A DNA stretch of 64,000 nucleotides from Zerene cesonia (GCF_012273895.1 NC_052129.1:5022001-5086000), one strand, 5' to 3'. Counted from the first letter of the stretch, positions 32,490 to 44,463 are shown. Program-made: numbers and translations. The notes: generated by a model from the sequence alone, not told the origin.

Positions 32490-32645
32490 ACCAGCTTTTG
32501 CCCGCGGTTTCGTACGCGTTAATTCAGAGTAGTTTGATAGATGTAAGTATACATATAAACCTTCCTTTCGAATCACTCTATCTATTAAAAAAAACCCCAT
32601 TAAGATTCGTTGCGTAGTTTTAAAGATTTAAGCACACATAGTAAT
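32490..32645 (-). repeat. CTAG-group repeat (family 3)
   Basis: Contains GCCCGCGGTTTCGTACGCG, GTTAATTCAGAGTAGTTTGA, ATATAAACCTTCCTTTCGAA, and TTGCGTAGTTTTAAAGATT. The same series recurs at 36668, 37738 and 43425. Confidence 0.65.
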
Positions 32646-32869
32646 TATTCAATCATGGCACAAAAATTAAAATTATTGATTAATTTTAAACAATACATTT
32701 CTTTATTGTGACACAATTTCGTAAATTAATTAATTTAACTTTATTTGTTTAAAGCAAACATGATTTTACATAATTATTACCTTAATACAATAATTCAAAC
32801 ATAGCAATGGTGTTTTTTATTACATAAAGATACAACTGTCATATAAACTCCAGGTAAATAGGTTAATTT

Positions 32870-33053
32870 TCTAATATATAAAATTCTCGTGTCACAGTTT
32901 TCGTTGCCATACTCCTCCGAAACGGCTTGACCGATTCCTCTGAAATTTGGTAAGCATATTGGGTAGGTCTGAGAATCGGCCAACATCTATTTTTTATCCC
33001 GATATTCCTACGGGATACGGACTTACGCGGGTGAAACCGCGGGGCGCAGCTAG
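32870..33053 (+). mobile_element. chimeric Helitron-like element
   Basis: The 5' half (TCTAATATATAAAATTCTCG, TGTCACAGTTTTCG, ATACTCCTCCGAAACGGC) matches a different subfamily also seen on the minus strand at 35432-35550. The 3' half (ATTCCTACGGGATACGGACT to CTAG) is family 1. It has intact TC and CTAG ends and the hairpin, so it looks like a functional new combination. Confidence 0.75.
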
Positions 33054-33195
33054 TAACTATAAAATATGAACACTTTCAATATTTTTAATTTTAATGGTAA
33101 CCTTATAAGTAAATGTTCATGATCATGGGTTGTAGATGTTCCTTGTACATAAGTCCTATGTACCCTGGCAAGGTCAAAAATTATTTTACTCATCA

Positions 33196-33256
33196 TCTTC
33201 ATCATCATCATCATCAGCCTTTGGACGTCCACTGATGGACATAGGCCTCTCCCATA
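33196..33256 (-). repeat. SINE/LINE tail with (GAT)n
   Basis: Minus strand: GAGAGGCCTATGTCCATCAG, TGGACGTCCAAAGGCTGATG, then (ATG/GAT) repeats. A different lepidopteran tail from family D. Confidence 0.55.
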
Positions 33257-33959
33257 ACACTTATTTTACTTTATATTATCTATCCCCCTTATTTTACACA
33301 AAATAAATTAAAAAAACTGCTATATCAAAAGTTTTAAAACAATGAAAAATCTAGACATTTTTTTTTCAATTAGTAGAAACAAACAACTCAATTTTAACAA
33401 TAGAAATAATCACAAATAATAATTGTCCTGGTGAGACGTGATCCCATACTCCCAAAGTGATTACTGGTGTTAAATATTTGTAGACGGCAACCCTCGCCCT
33501 ATCGCTGACATATTTGCCTAATCTGTGGTGCGTATTGCGCGCGAAACGCGACGTCAAATTGTCATGTTTAGTTGTAATATACATGTTGATAAATGCGGCA
33601 ATGAGCTATTAGAATAGAAAAAAATATATTTGAATTAGGAAAAGAATTAAAAAAATATATTGAATTGAAATATAAGAAAACGTTTCGATTCAATCGTTGG
33701 TGGAGATTTTAAACTGTTTCTCGTATGTATGTTTAGTAATACTGTATTTAAGTCCATCTACGTAATTTTATACGATATATACTAGCTTACCGCCTGTGTA
33801 CCTGACCAATACAAGTTAAATAGACTGTACCGGGTTTCCCCCGCATAATTCGCTTTCTGGATGGATCTGAAATGGGAAAATATCCATTGTCCTCTGTCAG
33901 GTCTCAAACTATCTCTGTATCAAATTTCATCCACATCAGCCCAGTCGTTCCCGAGTAGA

Positions 33960-34095
33960 TCCCCTTTCCAATTTAAAGTCGGTAATCCAATGGATTACGC
34001 CTTAGAGCAGACCTTACACTCCAAATGTCCATGGGCGGTGGTATCGCTTACCATTGGGAGATCCACCAGTTCCACTGCCGACTATCACCTAAAAA
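33960..34095 (-). repeat. interspersed repeat family B, minus copy, worn
   Basis: Minus strand includes GGTAAGCGATACCACCGCCC, ATGGACATTTGG and AAGTCGGC-like words shared with 40670-40840 and 45176-45372. Confidence 0.55.
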
Positions 34096-34555
34096 AAAAA
34101 TCATCGATACACGAATGAAGTCACGCGATAACCTTAGTTTAGTCATGTATTCGCTACTCAATCACCTAAATCACTTTTTACTCAATCACAAAAAACACAA
34201 TTAATTCCCAGATTGCACGCAATTTAGCACAGTGTTTAACCGAGACTTGTATTAACGCAGATTGTCCCAGACTTTCAAGGGGACCTAGTACATATAGCAA
34301 TCTTATCGTTCTAACGAACTAGGTAACTATAATCCGACATTAAAAGAATCATTTTAAATAATTTAAACGACAATTAAGCACTACATTGTATAAAGCAAAG
34401 TCGCTTCCCTGTAATGTGTATGCTTAGATATTTAAAACTACACAACAGAATTTGATAGGCTTTTTAATAGATAGTGATTCAAGAGGAATATTATATGTAT
34501 AAGTAGCTGACCTACCAAACGCTGTTCTGCCTTACACAATGGTCGCGCTAATCTT

Positions 34556-34795
34556 GCGCGCGAATAATAATACTATTTTTTGGTGAATAATTAAAGTTCC
34601 AGCAAATGGCGTTGTTAAGTAACGAAGTCAATGAGTGTTTGCTTTGAGGTTAGACTAATTGTTTATATTGTTTTGTGTCTTCTTGATGCACGTGTTCACT
34701 TAAAAATGCCTAAACGATCTAGGAAAAAACGCTTATAAACAATCTAACTTCACGAAGTTAAACCGAGCAAAGCTCGGTTATCCAGGTACTATGTA
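34556..34795 (+). repeat. dispersed repeat with GAGCAAAGCTC hairpin
   Basis: Shares AATAATACTATTTTTTGG and the palindromic ACCGAGCAAAGCTCGGT (34762-34778), then ATCCAGGTACTA, with an opposite-strand copy at 55845-55950. The intervening sequence differs between the two. Likely a non-autonomous DNA element. Confidence 0.6.
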
Positions 34796-34829
34796 TTAAT
34801 TTCGATATTAAGCGGACTGTAAAACTTAA

Positions 34830-35345
34830 TCTACGTGGTGTAGCGAAAAAGGGAAAGACGGGAACACACAGCACATACCTCGTCTGAGGGAGTAGCGTCC
34901 AAGCAAGCACGCGGCACAGCACCACGCGGTCAAGGGTCCTCCAGCTCGGGCCAGGCAGACCAGATCCAGTCCTTCACTCCACACACACACACACACACAC
35001 ACGCGGCGGTTCAGCGCGACCAAATGGGAAAGCGGTTACACTAGCACAATGCCTGAGATATCTAGAGAACCTCGTGGAGGTTTTCCGGCGGTTGCGGGTT
35101 ACGATCTTTATGAAAGATCTCTTCGATTGATGCGGTGACAAGAAAGCCTCATAAAGGCTCTCCGGCGGTATGCGGATTATAGACGAAATGTCTTGAGGCC
35201 ACGTGAAGGCACTCCGGCGGTTATTGAGATCCAATCGTCACGGAAGATCGATGCAGACTGTGTGACGTATATGCGTCACTACGTCTCGTTGCGGGTGCTT
35301 TAAAAGCGTGCGGTGATTGGTTGTGCTCGCATGTAAGGAGGGTAG
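34830..35345 (-). promoter_or_regulatory. GC-rich promoter-like block with possible first exon
   Basis: On the minus strand a CCAAT box (complement of 35316-35320), TTTAAA (35299-35304), and a paired CRE-like TGACGCATATACGTCA (35263-35278) precede about 400 bp ending in a good donor G|GTATGT (GTATGT at 34878-34873). Three diverged units with TCCGGCGG on the plus strand lie at 35085, 35162 and 35214, and an (AC)11 tract at 34981-35002. Frames on the minus strand are of unconvincing composition. It could be a first non-coding exon, a solo LTR, or a repeat. Confidence 0.3.
34981..35002. repeat. (AC)11 microsatellite
   Basis: Uninterrupted AC dinucleotide run inside the GC-rich block. Confidence 0.95.
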
Positions 35346-35431
35346 TTGGATTACACCACAAAATAATGAATATTTAATTTTAATCCACTATTTTAATAAT
35401 ATTGGCGTTACCACTCATCATTTAGGGGTAA

Positions 35432-35605
35432 GAGAAATAGATGTTGGCCGATTCTCAGACATATCCGATACAAAAATTTCTTGAAAATCGTTCCAGCCGT
35501 TTCGGAGGAGTATGGTAACATTCTGACACGAGAATTTTATATATATAGATAATATCTATTAAACTACTCCGAATTTAACACGTGCGAAGCCGCGGGCAAG
35601 ACCTA
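35432..35605 (-). repeat. Helitron-like remnants, adjacent pair
   Basis: 35432-35550 on the minus strand matches the 5' half of the chimeric element at 32870 (AAAATTCTCGTGTCAGAATG). 35555-35605 is a short piece of family 3 (ACGTGCGAAGCCGCGGGC) with a decayed CTAG. Confidence 0.55.
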
Positions 35606-36143
35606 GTCATCAATAAAGCAAACACTTCAATTTGCGGGTAATTTCGACCGCCCGTATAAGATGATATGAATAAGACATGATTTTCAACCATATATCTATT
35701 GCGTTACGAGTTATTTTAGATTCAAACTACTCCTTTTATTGGTAATTGGCAAATTTCGCTGTATCTTGAAGGTATTATTGTTTATTTGAACGTTTAAATG
35801 AATGAATAATGTTTTATTTGTTTGTTACTAAGTGGAGATACTAGTTACATAACCCGGCGTCACACGTTACCTATATCTAGATGCATTACATTGTCTGATT
35901 AAAATTTAAAGTTACAATATTTTAAAACATCCAGTTAATATTATTTAGGGGTGTCATTTTTTTTGTATATCTGTAAATGCTAATCTCAGGAACAGCTTAA
36001 CCGTATGAATTGGTCTTGCTTCTCTAATGTTTATGGAATCTCCAAAAGGCATAGTTATATTAAATTACGAATTGTTTAAGTTTGAGTTAGACTATTCCAT
36101 CTTTACTTTAAACCTAGGTAATATATTCTCGTACAAGTAAAAG

Positions 36144-36398
36144 CAGTGGTGGCTCAGTGGTGAGGACCTCGGGCTTAAAATCGATAAGACGCGGTTTCGA
36201 GACCGGGCTATAAATCGATTTTTCAATTTATCTGCGCATGTGGATAACATCACTGCTTAAAACGGTGAAGGAAAACATCGTGAGGAAACCGGCATGTCCA
36301 AGAATCAAAAGTTCGACGATATGTGACATCTGCCAACCCGCACTTGGCCAGCGTGGTCCCTGCAGAGGGAACATACATGGGCTGATGATGGATCGCAT
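36144..36398 (+). repeat. complete tRNA-derived SINE (family D)
   Basis: A-box TGGCTCAGTGG (36150-36160), B-box GGTTTCGAGACC (36193-36204, one extra T), a body with GAAGGAAAACATCGTGAGGA and CGCACTTGGCCAGCGTGG, and a GGGCTGATGATGG tail. This is the most complete copy here and resembles the Bm1-like SINEs of moths. Not a functional tRNA. Confidence 0.8.
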
Positions 36399-36667
36399 CG
36401 GCTTCGCCTGAAGAGATCCGCTATGAAGCCATATTATTCTGATAAGATGTAGCTAATGGAACAAGACGTTATGGCAAATTATTTTTGTGAGTCAATAGTT
36501 TAAAAGCGAATAATAGTTAAGGTAAGGGGATAGTTTTATAATCAAAAAATAAAACGTTTTTTGAACCGACTTCAAAAAAAGAGGCTATCAATTAGACTGT
36601 ATATGTTAGGTTTGTTACATCACGACTTTTTTGTGATTGCACCGATTCTATGATACTTTTAATACAC

Positions 36668-36850
36668 AACTAGCTTTACCCGCGACTTCGCACGCGTTAA
36701 ATTCGGAATAGTTAAATAGATGTTATTATACTCATAAACCTTCCTCTTGAATTACTCTACCGATTAAAAAAAACCCATCGAAATCTGTTAAATAGTTTTA
36801 AAGTTTAAGCTTACATAGGAACATAGGGACAGAGGAAGCGACTTCGTTTT
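36668..36850 (-). repeat. CTAG-group repeat (family 3)
   Basis: Minus-strand end CTAG near 36669-36672, followed on the plus strand by ACCCGCGACTTCGCACGCG and ATAAACCTTCCTCTTGAATT. Near-identical organisation to 37738-37925. Confidence 0.65.
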
Positions 36851-37737
36851 ATACTATGTGGTGATAATGTTATAAAAACAATGTATAATGTCTTAATCTA
36901 GTTCTCACAATTACAAGGCGGTTTTGTATTTTGTAAAAACATAATTATTAATCAAAATAATATTATAGGTTGAAATAGATAACAAAGAAGCGATCTATTT
37001 CACCGACTTAATAACAATGAGGTAATTATTAATTCATCCAATATTACATTTATCGGGGTGTTTAAAATTCGTAGTTACAAATCGAGGGTCGCGTGTTCGA
37101 CACGCGCGGAGGCAGTTATTGTCTAATTGGTGTCTATATTGCTTCCGATGTTATTATCAGTTAGTTATGACAGGTACTTAACCGACTTTGCAGAATGGTG
37201 ATTGGTATTTGGTGTTCGTATCAAATAAATTGAAAATTTTTATCATCATTTTAAAATTCCTCTAAATATTTATGTTATACTACCGATGCGCCCAGGCTTC
37301 ACCCGTGCTACAGATATAACGCACATATCTATCGATATGTCGGAATTAATTTGTGAAACTGTATAGTTCCTAGGATTAGCGAGTTCATACAAACAGATTA
37401 CGTCCTCGCAGTCTTCCTAATGTCTTAATCTGACTAGACACATAAGAGTAATCAGTTATCTATATACCTACTTATTTACAAAAGAATGAGTGAAATAAAT
37501 GAAGGTATAACGCATTGCCCCACACTCCAAACAGGTAGGAGACATTTCACATAACTAGGTATTCTATATAAGTATATAAGCAAGAACTCAAACATTATGC
37601 TATAAGTTAGGCGGAGCCGCGGAACACAACTAGTCAGTGACACCGGTGCTCGTCACGACACGTGCTCAATTGTTTTTATGTGAGAAAGTTTTATTAGAAA
37701 TTACAAGTGTACACCACGTTGTTAACCGACTTTCCCG

Positions 37738-37925
37738 AATAGCTTTTGCACGCGGCTTTTCACGCGTTAAATTCAGAGTTTAATAGATGTTATTATACAT
37801 ATAAACCTTCCTCTTGAATCACTGTATCTATAAAAAAACCCATCAATATCAGTTGTGTAGTTTTAAAGATTTAAGCATACATAGGAACAGAGGGACAGAC
37901 GGAGAAACCGACTTTGTCTGCTTGG
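37738..37925 (-). repeat. CTAG-group repeat (family 3)
   Basis: Same sequence series as 36668 (GCACGCGGCTTTTCACGCGT, AACCTTCCTCTTGAATCACT). Its outer part is included in the tandem duplication that follows. Confidence 0.65.
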
Positions 37926-38060
37926 TTGCTTGCCCTTGGTTTAGTCCGCAGGTGAAAAATATGCAAAATTAATAAGGACAGAGGGACAAACGGAGAAAGC
38001 GACTTTGTCTATTTGGTTGCTTGCCCTTGGTTGTAGTTGTAGTCCGCAGATGAAAATATG
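37883..38060 (+). repeat. tandem duplication of about 80 bp
   Basis: Unit 1 at 37883-37963 and unit 2 at 37974-38060 share AGAGGGACA, ACGGAGAAA, CGACTTTGTCT and TTGGTTGCTTGCCCTTGGTT, then AGTCCGCAG and TGAAAA-ATATG. Unit 2 has an extra GTAGTTGT. Confidence 0.85.
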
Positions 38061-40442
38061 AAGTAGCTGTTACAATAAGTCAATTATTCGTAAAACACAG
38101 TCCTATTTAGACACAGCAAGTTGTAAGATCCGTAACATATGGCGTCCCCAGGGATTCGATGTTTGCGCAAATTAATTGTTCAAACATTTCAAATTATCCC
38201 AAACATTTGCACAAAATAATAACTATGCTAATACCTGACGGCATCTCTTTCCATGCATTATGACTAGGGAAAAAATTGCGCGGGATTTTTTAAATGGAAC
38301 ACGCGAAAACTGCGGAATTCGTTTCGGTGTAATTCAATATTATGATAGATAGTGAGTGTAAGTATTCTGGAATTATGACTTGAATACCAGTAGTAACATT
38401 ACGGAGACAAGAAACTGTAGGTTAATGTTGACGTCGTGGCCGAAGCCACGTGCGACAACTAGTCGTTCCCATAGAAAAAATCAATACATTCCATGACCAA
38501 ATCGAAAGATTTCTCTTTTTTTACACTCAAATTCACTTTTATACACTATAACGGATGGATAAAAGCGAATTCGTCGCAACACCATAATAGATTAGCAACC
38601 ACAGTAAATCCTAGAGTATAATAACTTATTGTACAATGCAGCTTCCTCACTTCCGCAGCCCGAATCCTTTGAAGGACCAAAGATTTTTCCGAGCATAGAT
38701 AATAAAGGTTCGCTCTATAGTCTGTGGTCGGTGTCGTTGATCCGGTGGAAAAAAAACTAATACATTTATTGTAAGGGGTAATTGTTTAAACGTGTTAATC
38801 TGTGGTTTTAGATTTATTATTTTTCTTTCATTATAATGAAATGTAATAAGAATACATAGATGACAGCATGCACATATTGCTTCTCTTAGGTAAATATAAA
38901 TAGGTATGTAAATAAATGAATCTCTTTGAGTTGTAATTCGCTCTAATTTTAGCTTAATAATTTATCGTATTATTTTAAAGATTAAACCCATTGAAACACA
39001 GTACAAAAATTCACTAAATACACTAAAGCATTTAACAATCTGATATTTCAAATAACCCACAAATTTATAACGCTTAAAATATTTATCAACCAAGTTACTG
39101 ACTACTTATACTCTCATTATAATACATAACTACGATACTAATAACATATATCCATAACACGTAAAAACCATCAAAAGCAGATAGCAATGTAAATCAATCT
39201 TAAATTAGTGTTGCCATCCCACATCAACACGAATTCTTTTAATCTATGGTCGAACTAAAAAAACGTTATAAAACCAGATAATCCCCTACTAACACCTCTC
39301 GAATTGATGCGTCGACACCCACAAACTTATTTGGGACAATAGTTTAACGACATTGTCGAGATATACCGCACTAATTCCAAACTTCCGAGTTTCAGGGAAT
39401 TTTATCTTTTTGTCAGAAACACGCTTTTCAAAGTACCGACGACACATGATTATAATGAAGCCAGCTCCGGGGATTCATTTCATTCTGTAAATAAAAACAG
39501 GCTCGTAAATACCTCACGGAATTTGTCTGTGTATTATCATTCTAATATCCATGTTTATGTCTCTTCATTATGTAATTTTTTTATTTTCAATTGATTGATT
39601 AAACTGCTATCAAAAAACAGTATCAAACATACACACATATTCTTCAAAAAACAATTAATATCATTCATCGTCATTCCCAATAGTCATTTGACCTTATTAA
39701 GATATCTGACTATCTGATTTTTTTTTCCTAGATACTAGTTTTTCGTGCACGTAATAATCTGTGACCTGATCCAAGCCATATTATATCTATAGTATAATTC
39801 AAGATATAAAACATAACGTAGTATATTATACACCATTAAAGGTTATCTGACAAAGATGGCTTTGAGCCATAATGTCGCTAAACAATAACAATATTTTTCG
39901 TTTGATTTTTGCTTTCTCTACTTTTATATAACCAAACGTAAACTAACGAATAAGTAAAAAATAGTAACATCAATAGAGCTTCCAACCGCCAAAGTGTTTC
40001 TATTAAATATATATTAGTTCACACATTACCACAACACGGTTACCAGTTGCCACAATAAACAGCTAAGATCCGATGTAATACCTTATAATCCATAGATAAT
40101 GCCAAAAGTTGAGCTTCCGCAGCCGCCATGTTTCATATCCGTTTATTATTTGTAGTGTCGCAAAAAGTTATGCAATGCGCTATTGTAGGACATGTTTCTT
40201 TGTCACTTGAAAAATTTATTGAATCTTCATATTTTTCACATAATTTTAAAGGTCTTCGGGAAACTATTCAACTAATTAAGGTAGTAAATAGTCTTAATTA
40301 GTTAAATAAGAAGCAAAATAAGAAATAAGTTATCTTAATATTTTCCAAGTAGCTGATACATGATACCCAGGTGAATGACAAATACTAAGAGAATCTTACA
40401 AAAATGGGGAAAAATTGCTATTCCGTGTCTCCTTGTATGTAT
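38061..40442. other. intergenic, nothing recognised
   Basis: About 2.4 kb of AT-rich DNA. A word GCAGCCGCCATG at 40121-40132 is isolated. No exon, RNA gene or clear repeat. Confidence 0.45.
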
Positions 40443-40557
40443 GGGTGGTGGTGGGGGTATGGGGCAGAAGCGCATATCTGTATCAATCTAACAAGTAGGT
40501 GGTCAGCCTTCTGTGTCTTACTAGACCGAGGCATTTTTTCTTAATATCTACCGGGAA
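40443..40557 (-). repeat. SINE family A, body fragment
   Basis: Minus strand: TTCCCGGTAGATATTAAGAA, ATGCCTCGGTCTAGTAAGAC, ACAGAAGGCTGACCACCTAC, ending near ATGCGCTTCTGCCCCATACC. It matches 44840-44975 on the plus strand. Confidence 0.7.
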
Positions 40558-40669
40558 TGAAAGCCCAGTGCTGCTTTTCCCTAAGGTGATTACCACTGTA
40601 CCAAGGGGGTATCCAATACAATCCCTTAATAATTTTGATAAGAAAGCAGTTAATCTAAGGTCTGCAAAG

Positions 40670-40840
40670 AAACTGGTGGGTCGTCTGGAGGAAAGCGCTA
40701 CCACCGCATAAATGGTAACATTTGGAGAGTCGTAAGGTCCATTGCAGACCTTACGCCTCTACAAATGGATTGCTGACTTTAAATGATAAGGGATTAAAGA
40801 AAGGATTGATCAGGGAAATATATGAGAAGACTGCGGAGTG
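40670..40840 (+). repeat. interspersed repeat family B, diverged
   Basis: Words GGTGGGTCGTCTGGAGG, TAAGGTCCATTGCAGACCTT and ACGCCTCTACAAATGG match the family at 45176-45372. Confidence 0.5.
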
Positions 40841-40978
40841 AAAAGGATGCTGGAACTAATTCAATTTGAAATTTATCGTAAGACTATGTGTTATATAAGC
40901 TACAATCAGCAATAAAAATGTTGCAAAATTATTCTTACGAGACCGGACCAGTTGTGCGGATCAGTTACGTATTTAATA

Positions 40979-41161
40979 CTAGCTGCAACGCTCGGCGTCG
41001 GTAGCATGATACCCGGGTAAAAACGCCTATGTGATAATCCAGTCTATAATCTATCTCTACCAAATTATGACACAGATACGATAAGCTGTTATTGCGTGAA
41101 AGAGTAGGTAACAAACATCCATACATCCATACTTACAAACGCGTTTATAACATTAGTAGGA
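40979..41161 (-). mobile_element. diverged Helitron-like element
   Basis: On the minus strand: start TCCTACTAATGTTATAAACG and end CTAG (40979-40982). The middle is strongly diverged from family 1 (ATACCCGGGTAAAAACGCC on the plus strand). Confidence 0.65.
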
Positions 41162-41764
41162 CTAGCAATCAATAAAAACCGGCTTCGCCTGTGCTACATA
41201 TGCACTCAGGGATCGTGTACAACAGTTTCTGAGATAAGCACGTTCAGACAAACAAATCCTTCAGCTCTAGTGTTTAGTGATTTTTAATGACGTCATAGCA
41301 TAAACTCTACCAAAAAATAAGCATTAGGGTCATCAGGCGTCAATCACAGACAACCTCCCTCGCTAATAGGCTTACATCTGTATTGTGACGTGCCGGATTA
41401 GGCCCTTGTTCACAGAATTTGTGGAAAAACACGCATTTTGCACAAATTCTCGTGCAATTCACTGGAGTGTGCATAATCTTTATTTGTATGTCGCGATATA
41501 GTATCGATATATTTTAACTAGATTCGGTTAAAATGGGAGGGCGAAATTTTATTGTCAGCCCCAGAAAAGAATTACTTTTGTGATCTTTGAGTTTTCTCTG
41601 ATAAAAATACTCGACTGTTAACTTTTATCCTACATTTTCCTTAAAATAAAAACTAGAAATAGAAACCCAATTCACTCATTTTGGTTTTTCAGTTTTTTTA
41701 TCACATTTTAGACTTGGCTACAAGTCAGGTAGATTTTTTTTTCTACTTCAAGACATCTATAGTC

Positions 41765-41912
41765 TATACTCATATTATAAAGAGAAATGATTTGGATGTA
41801 AGTATGTTTGTAAAGTTTTCACATAAAAACTACTGGACCAATTTCAAAAATTCTTTCAAAACTTCACTGAACGGCATATGTATGTACCACGGGCGAAGGC
41901 GGGGGAAAAACT
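41765..41912 (+). repeat. CTAG-group repeat, short
   Basis: Plus strand: AAGTTTTCACATAAAAACTA, ACCACGGGCGAAGGCGGGGG, AAAAACTAG. Related to 2000-2222 and 56625-56780. Confidence 0.6.
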
Positions 41913-42889
41913 AGTAGCATATATAAATAACTTTATTTAAAAACAGCTTTATTAATTTTTCCTATGAAATTACTAGATTGTAGCTGTACTAATAAATAAA
42001 TAGTAACCAATTATTAACAACCAATAAACCATACTTAAATATTACCCAAACACAATCCGATACTTGACTGCTTATTCTATATTATATCTATTAATAATTC
42101 AGGAAGTTTTAATACAAACTGATTTGTTTAATTTAAAATACATTGAGTGACCCTTATGCTTCACTTTATTCGATAGAGTAATAAACATTAACTAACATCT
42201 GAACTCCAATGAGCAAATCATATAAAACACGAGTGGTACGAAAAATCATAACATCGTCAGAGATTAGGTTGTTCGCAGATATTGCAGTTTCACTTCAATT
42301 TACTTTTAATATGTAGTATTATCTAAAATGACGTGAAATAAGAATGCTAACACAAACTTATGGTTTTGGATGTATATAATCATAATATGATTATATTTAT
42401 CGTTCTATATACTTCTACTGTAGAAGTTACAAGTGTTCAATAACATTTACTTCTGTTATGTCGTATTTTGAGGTATTTTTATATAGATTCATGTAGGATT
42501 CATTTAATTCAAGCATGATTTTAATTGCACTCATATCATTTCTCATATCTCTCACTCATATTATCATTTTATCTCAAGTCATAATTATAGGAATATGTTA
42601 TAGTTAAAACCTGTTTTCATTACAACGCGTTTGCCTAGTACAAAATAATGGTAAGAAAAATCCTTTGTTAAAACTTGTTTTACCTAAGGAAGATACCCTC
42701 CTTTCCAAAAACGTATAACACTAATTGCAGAGCATTTTTGTAAAACTTCTTACAAATTTCTACGTGCCGAAAGCAAATCATAAAGCAAATGATCTCAAAT
42801 GAACATTCCAAAAAGATTTATACTACTCACAAATCCCAGTATATATTAGTACATTAGATGTAGTATTCAGCTTTCATACCTCAAGCTAC

Positions 42890-43035
42890 ATCTGGCTCCT
42901 ACCTTACTCTCTGCGCCGTCAAGCTCGAAGCAAGCAAGCACCATTGTCCCCTCCCCCACGTGGGGCGAAAAAACCGATGCAATATGCTTCCCATAACGCA
43001 GCCCTTAGTCCGCTCGAATCAGACTTAAACTTTGA
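42890..43035. promoter_or_regulatory. GC-rich block of unknown role
   Basis: A short GC-rich island (CTTACTCTCTGCGCC, CCCCTCCCCCACGTGGGGCG with an E-box CACGTG) in AT-rich surroundings. It shares AGCAAGCAAG with blocks at 34890 and 63335. No gene attached. Confidence 0.25.
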
Positions 43036-43204
43036 TTGATATATTATTGTTTCGCTGCGGCTGCGAGGGAACGCTAAGTGTTTTGAATAACTCCTTTAAA
43101 TGAGTTATTTTGTTGATTTGAATGTGTTTAAGTTTAGATGAATTGTGTTTTGTTTGCTTGTTATTGTAAATTGTAACATTATTGGTTATATTGCAGGAAA
43201 CGTT

Positions 43205-43318
43205 TTGTACTTATCGATTTTGATGATGTGACGCTCGACCAGTCTCGAATCTACGACTTTTCGTTTACTGTCCAAGGTCCAAGGTAACCACTTAACCACT
43301 GAGCCACCACTGCTCTGA
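43205..43318 (-). repeat. SINE head (family D)
   Basis: Minus strand: A-box TGGCTCAGTGG (complement of 43296-43306) and B-box GATTCGAGACT (complement of 43241-43251). The 3' part is absent. Confidence 0.65.
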
Positions 43319-43424
43319 AAAATTACATATTTAGTACTTACATAATAAATACGTGATTTTTATTTGTTTAAATTTTTAACCTTATACAAACAACATCACA
43401 TCAACACAATCACTACATACATAC

Positions 43425-43587
43425 TTTCTCTGTCCCTATGTCCCTATGTATGCTTAAATCTTTAAAGCTACGCAACGGATTCGACTTTTTTAATAGATAG
43501 AATCATTCAAGAGGGAGGTTTATATGTATAATAATATCAAATAAACTACTCCGAATTAACGTGTGCGAAGCCGCGGGCAGAAGCTAG
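43425..43587 (+). repeat. CTAG-group repeat (family 3), plus copy
   Basis: CTATGTATGCTTAAATCTTT, AAAGCTACGCAACGGATTC, ACTACTCCGAATTAACGTGT, then GCGAAGCCGCGGGCAGAAGC and CTAG. Best-preserved copy of this family. Confidence 0.7.
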
Positions 43588-43774
43588 CATAGATCAGAAT
43601 CCCAAATGTGTGCCGCTGGCCGCACCCAGTGGAAAATCTTAACTTTACTATCTTTTTTTAGATCAGCATTTGATAAAATCGTTATTCAGTGGAATATACG
43701 AAAGTCTATTTAACTTTACTATCTTTCTTTAAATGAACATTTTGGTAAAATCATCATTACAGTATTTCTATCAT

Positions 43775-44060
43775 GGTGGACAAGTGCGGGTTGGCAGATA
43801 TCTCATTTCGACACCGGAGTTACGGCGTACCGGCGTCGTCACGATGTTTTCCTTCACTGGACGGCCGGAGGACCATTTTCTTTTCGTCACCTTTCCCAGT
43901 ACATTCCTTCTTCAAAGTCGTTAATCCTTTCCTTATCTCTTTCCCCTTAAAAGCGGCTAGCGCATTAGCAGAGGCACTACCTCTGCGAATGTTCATGGGC
44001 GGTGGTGATCGCTTACCATCAGGCAAACTGGTAGCGCAGTTGCCGGCTACGACATAAGAA
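43775..44060 (-). repeat. composite of SINE D fragment and family B repeat
   Basis: 43775-43860 is the body of SINE D on the minus strand (interrupted CCGCACTTG and ATCGTGACGACGCCGGTAC). 43860-44060 is family B in the same orientation (GGTAAGCGATCACCACCGCC). The long frames across it are incidental. Confidence 0.6.
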
Positions 44061-44385
44061 GAAAAAAAGGCCTGCTCCTAAATACTCATAATATGGCCGC
44101 TAAATTGTTTATTGGTTTGAAGGCGCTAATCTCAGACACAACTAAACCGAATTGCAATATTTTTCACCGTAGAATACGTTCGTAATTCCTATATATCTAT
44201 ATACCACAGGCGGACGGCTAGTAAATAATTAATAGAATAGAATTACTTATTTACTTACTACAAAATTGATAACAAAATATGTGTATAATGAATTGGAGTA
44301 GGAATTGCAATCAATGGTTTTTTCAAAAATTACACTCAAACACAATTTGATGAATCTCAAATCATAGTATACAAAGCGTCTCTAT

Positions 44386-44463
44386 CATCATCATCATCAT
44401 CATCATCAGCCCATATATGCTCCCACTGCTAGGACACAGGCTTCCTATCAGGGTTCAGGTCAT
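44386..44463 (-). repeat. SINE D tail with (GAT)n
   Basis: Minus strand: ACCTGAACCCTGATAGGAAG, CTGTGTCCTAGCAGTGGGAG, then a run of about seven GAT units (44388-44409). Confidence 0.65.

Noticed and set aside
37070..37125. B-box-like GTGTTCGACACGCG
   Set aside because: It is a local palindrome; no A-box or acceptor stem.
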